Part shown: piece after piece, positions 22,252 through 23,675 of the stretch | How positions within the stretch are numbered: position 1 is the stretch's first letter | Layout: each line of letters opens with the position of its first letter | NCBI GenBank assembly: GCA_033720955.1 | Contig: JAWWBN010000034.1 | Span: 1 to 23,675, forward strand | Origin: JAWWBN01 sp033720955 | GTDB taxonomy: Bacteria > Acidobacteriota > Thermoanaerobaculia > Multivoradales > JAHEKO01 | Direction: 5' to 3' | Length of the DNA: 23,675 nucleotides | The notes under the pieces: model-generated | What the model was told of the DNA's origin: nothing | The model's database searches: none | What the model saw: the letters and a program-made list of their open reading frames with translations, nothing else | Translations under genes and position numbers: made by a program

Positions 22252-22270
22252 GCCGGAGACGCGCTCCGGC
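22252..22270 (+). repeat. Perfect 7-bp hairpin in the engB leader
   Basis: GCCGGAG (22252-22258) and CTCCGGC (22264-22270) enclose ACGCG. A second, overlapping stem can form between GGCCGC (22268-22273) and GCGGCC (22279-22284). The two cannot form at once, as in an attenuator. They lie between the C-rich tract and the engB ribosome site (AGGAAGG). Confidence 0.4.
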
Positions 22271-22303
22271 CGCGGCCAGCGGCCAGGCGCGAGGAAGGCG
22301 ACC

Positions 22304-22923
22304 TTGAAGATCAACAGTGCGCGTCACGTTCGATCGGCATTCGACCGCGAGAGCTTTCTCGGCGATCCCCTGCCGCAGATCGCCTTCGTCGGACGCTCCA
22401 ACGTCGGCAAGTCGAGCCTCTTGAACCGTCTGCTGGGGCGCAGGGACCTGGCCAGAACCAGCCGCACCCCGGGCCGGACACGCGCCGTCAACTACTTTCT
22501 CGTCGATTCGAAGTTCTATTTCGTGGATCTCCCCGGATACGGCTACGCCAAGGTGGCCAAGAGCGAGCGGCGGCAGTGGTCCGACCTGATGGACCAGTTC
22601 TTCCGCTTCGCACCGGAGCGCACGCGGGCGATCCAGCTCGTGGACGCCAAGGTGGGCGCTACCCCGCTCGACCGGCAGTCGATGGACTACCTGGTCTCGC
22701 TGGGGTACCGGCCCGCGGTGGTGGCCACCCGCGCCGACCGGGTGGCGAAGAGCCGACGGCGCCAGGCCGCGGCCCGGGTGCGCGACGAGCTGGGCCTCGA
22801 CGCCGGCTGGCCGGTGCTGCCGGCCTCGGCGCGGACGGGCGAGGGGATCCGCGAGGTGGAGACCTCGATCCTCCAGGCGATCGAATCGATCCGGCAATGC
22901 GGGAAACCTAGCGAGGGAAGGCC

Positions 22924-22927
<4 letters not shown>
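22304..22927 (+). CDS. engB: Ribosome biogenesis GTPase EngB (YsxC/YihA)
   Basis: EngB is a small GTPase needed for late 50S assembly. The 207 residues have P-loop GRSNVGKS at 30-37, the switch I region RTSRTPGRTR (51-60), and DLPGYGYAKV at 75-84. The G4 motif reads TRAD (142-145) where TKAD is usual, an Arg-for-Lys change; SARTGEGI is G5. The start is TTG at 22304, giving the canonical K-I-x-x-A beginning, with AGGAAGG a few bases upstream. It lies 142 bp after lon and its stop overlaps the rho ATG by 4 nt, so engB and rho are translationally coupled. Confidence 0.95.

Positions 22928-23675
<748 letters not shown>

Overview
This is about 23.7 kb of dense, very GC-rich bacterial chromosome. 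I see no insertion sequences, phage genes or CRISPR arrays. The gene set is housekeeping: ribosomal proteins L21 and L27, the assembly factors Obg, RsfS and EngB, the tig-clpP-clpX-lon proteostasis cluster, Rho and two tRNAs. Accessory genes are interleaved. The strong GC bias, many GTG/TTG starts, a cluster of crotonases, a GAFTGA-type activator, and two small proteins (a CxxC/CxxC acidic protein and an 'HVQTED' protein) of kinds I associate with Acidobacteriota or deltaproteobacteria-like lineages suggest an Acidobacteriota-like Gram-negative. That placement is an inference and is not proven by the window.

Layout. Positions 1-62 hold the last codons of a membrane protein. From 3076 down to 46 (minus strand) lies an operon of two DppB/DppC-type ABC permeases followed by queA; no solute-binding protein or ATPase is in the window. 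A 53-bp divergent promoter region separates it from an orphan membrane sensor histidine kinase (3130-4569, +). The kinase's 3' end overlaps, tail to tail, a small zinc-ribbon protein, which lies downstream of an alpha/beta hydrolase (minus strand, 5544 to 4484). From 5657 rightward runs rplU-rpmA-obg-nadD-rsfS, continuing through a GAFTGA-type AAA+/Fis protein and a GNAT acetyltransferase. The junctions obg/nadD, nadD/rsfS and rsfS/AAA+ are 4-nt overlaps. The AAA+ protein has lost the usual residues of Walker A, Walker B and sensor I.

From 15130 down to 10097 (minus strand) is a five-gene acyl-CoA operon: enoyl-CoA hydratase, aldehyde dehydrogenase, thiolase, a dienoyl-CoA-hydratase-like crotonase and another enoyl-CoA hydratase. 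It converges on the GNAT gene over a 22-bp gap that contains a hairpin. Divergent from it are an uncharacterised 'HVQTED' protein with a C-terminal beta-sandwich-like region, an orphan ThiS-type sulfur carrier, tRNA-Lys(CTT), tRNA-Leu(TAG), and then tig-clpP-clpX-lon-engB-rho. Rho runs off the right edge.

The parts fit together as growth and protein quality control: trigger factor folds nascent chains, ClpXP and Lon degrade damaged or regulatory proteins, and Obg, EngB and RsfS control 50S maturation and subunit joining. Two regulatory themes stand out. Extended -10 motifs of the form TGNTANNNT recur upstream of several units, and at the kinase/permease divergence they sit so close to both start codons that leaderless transcripts are predicted. 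A G-free, C-rich tract followed by a hairpin lies upstream of engB-rho and looks like a possible Rho-responsive leader.
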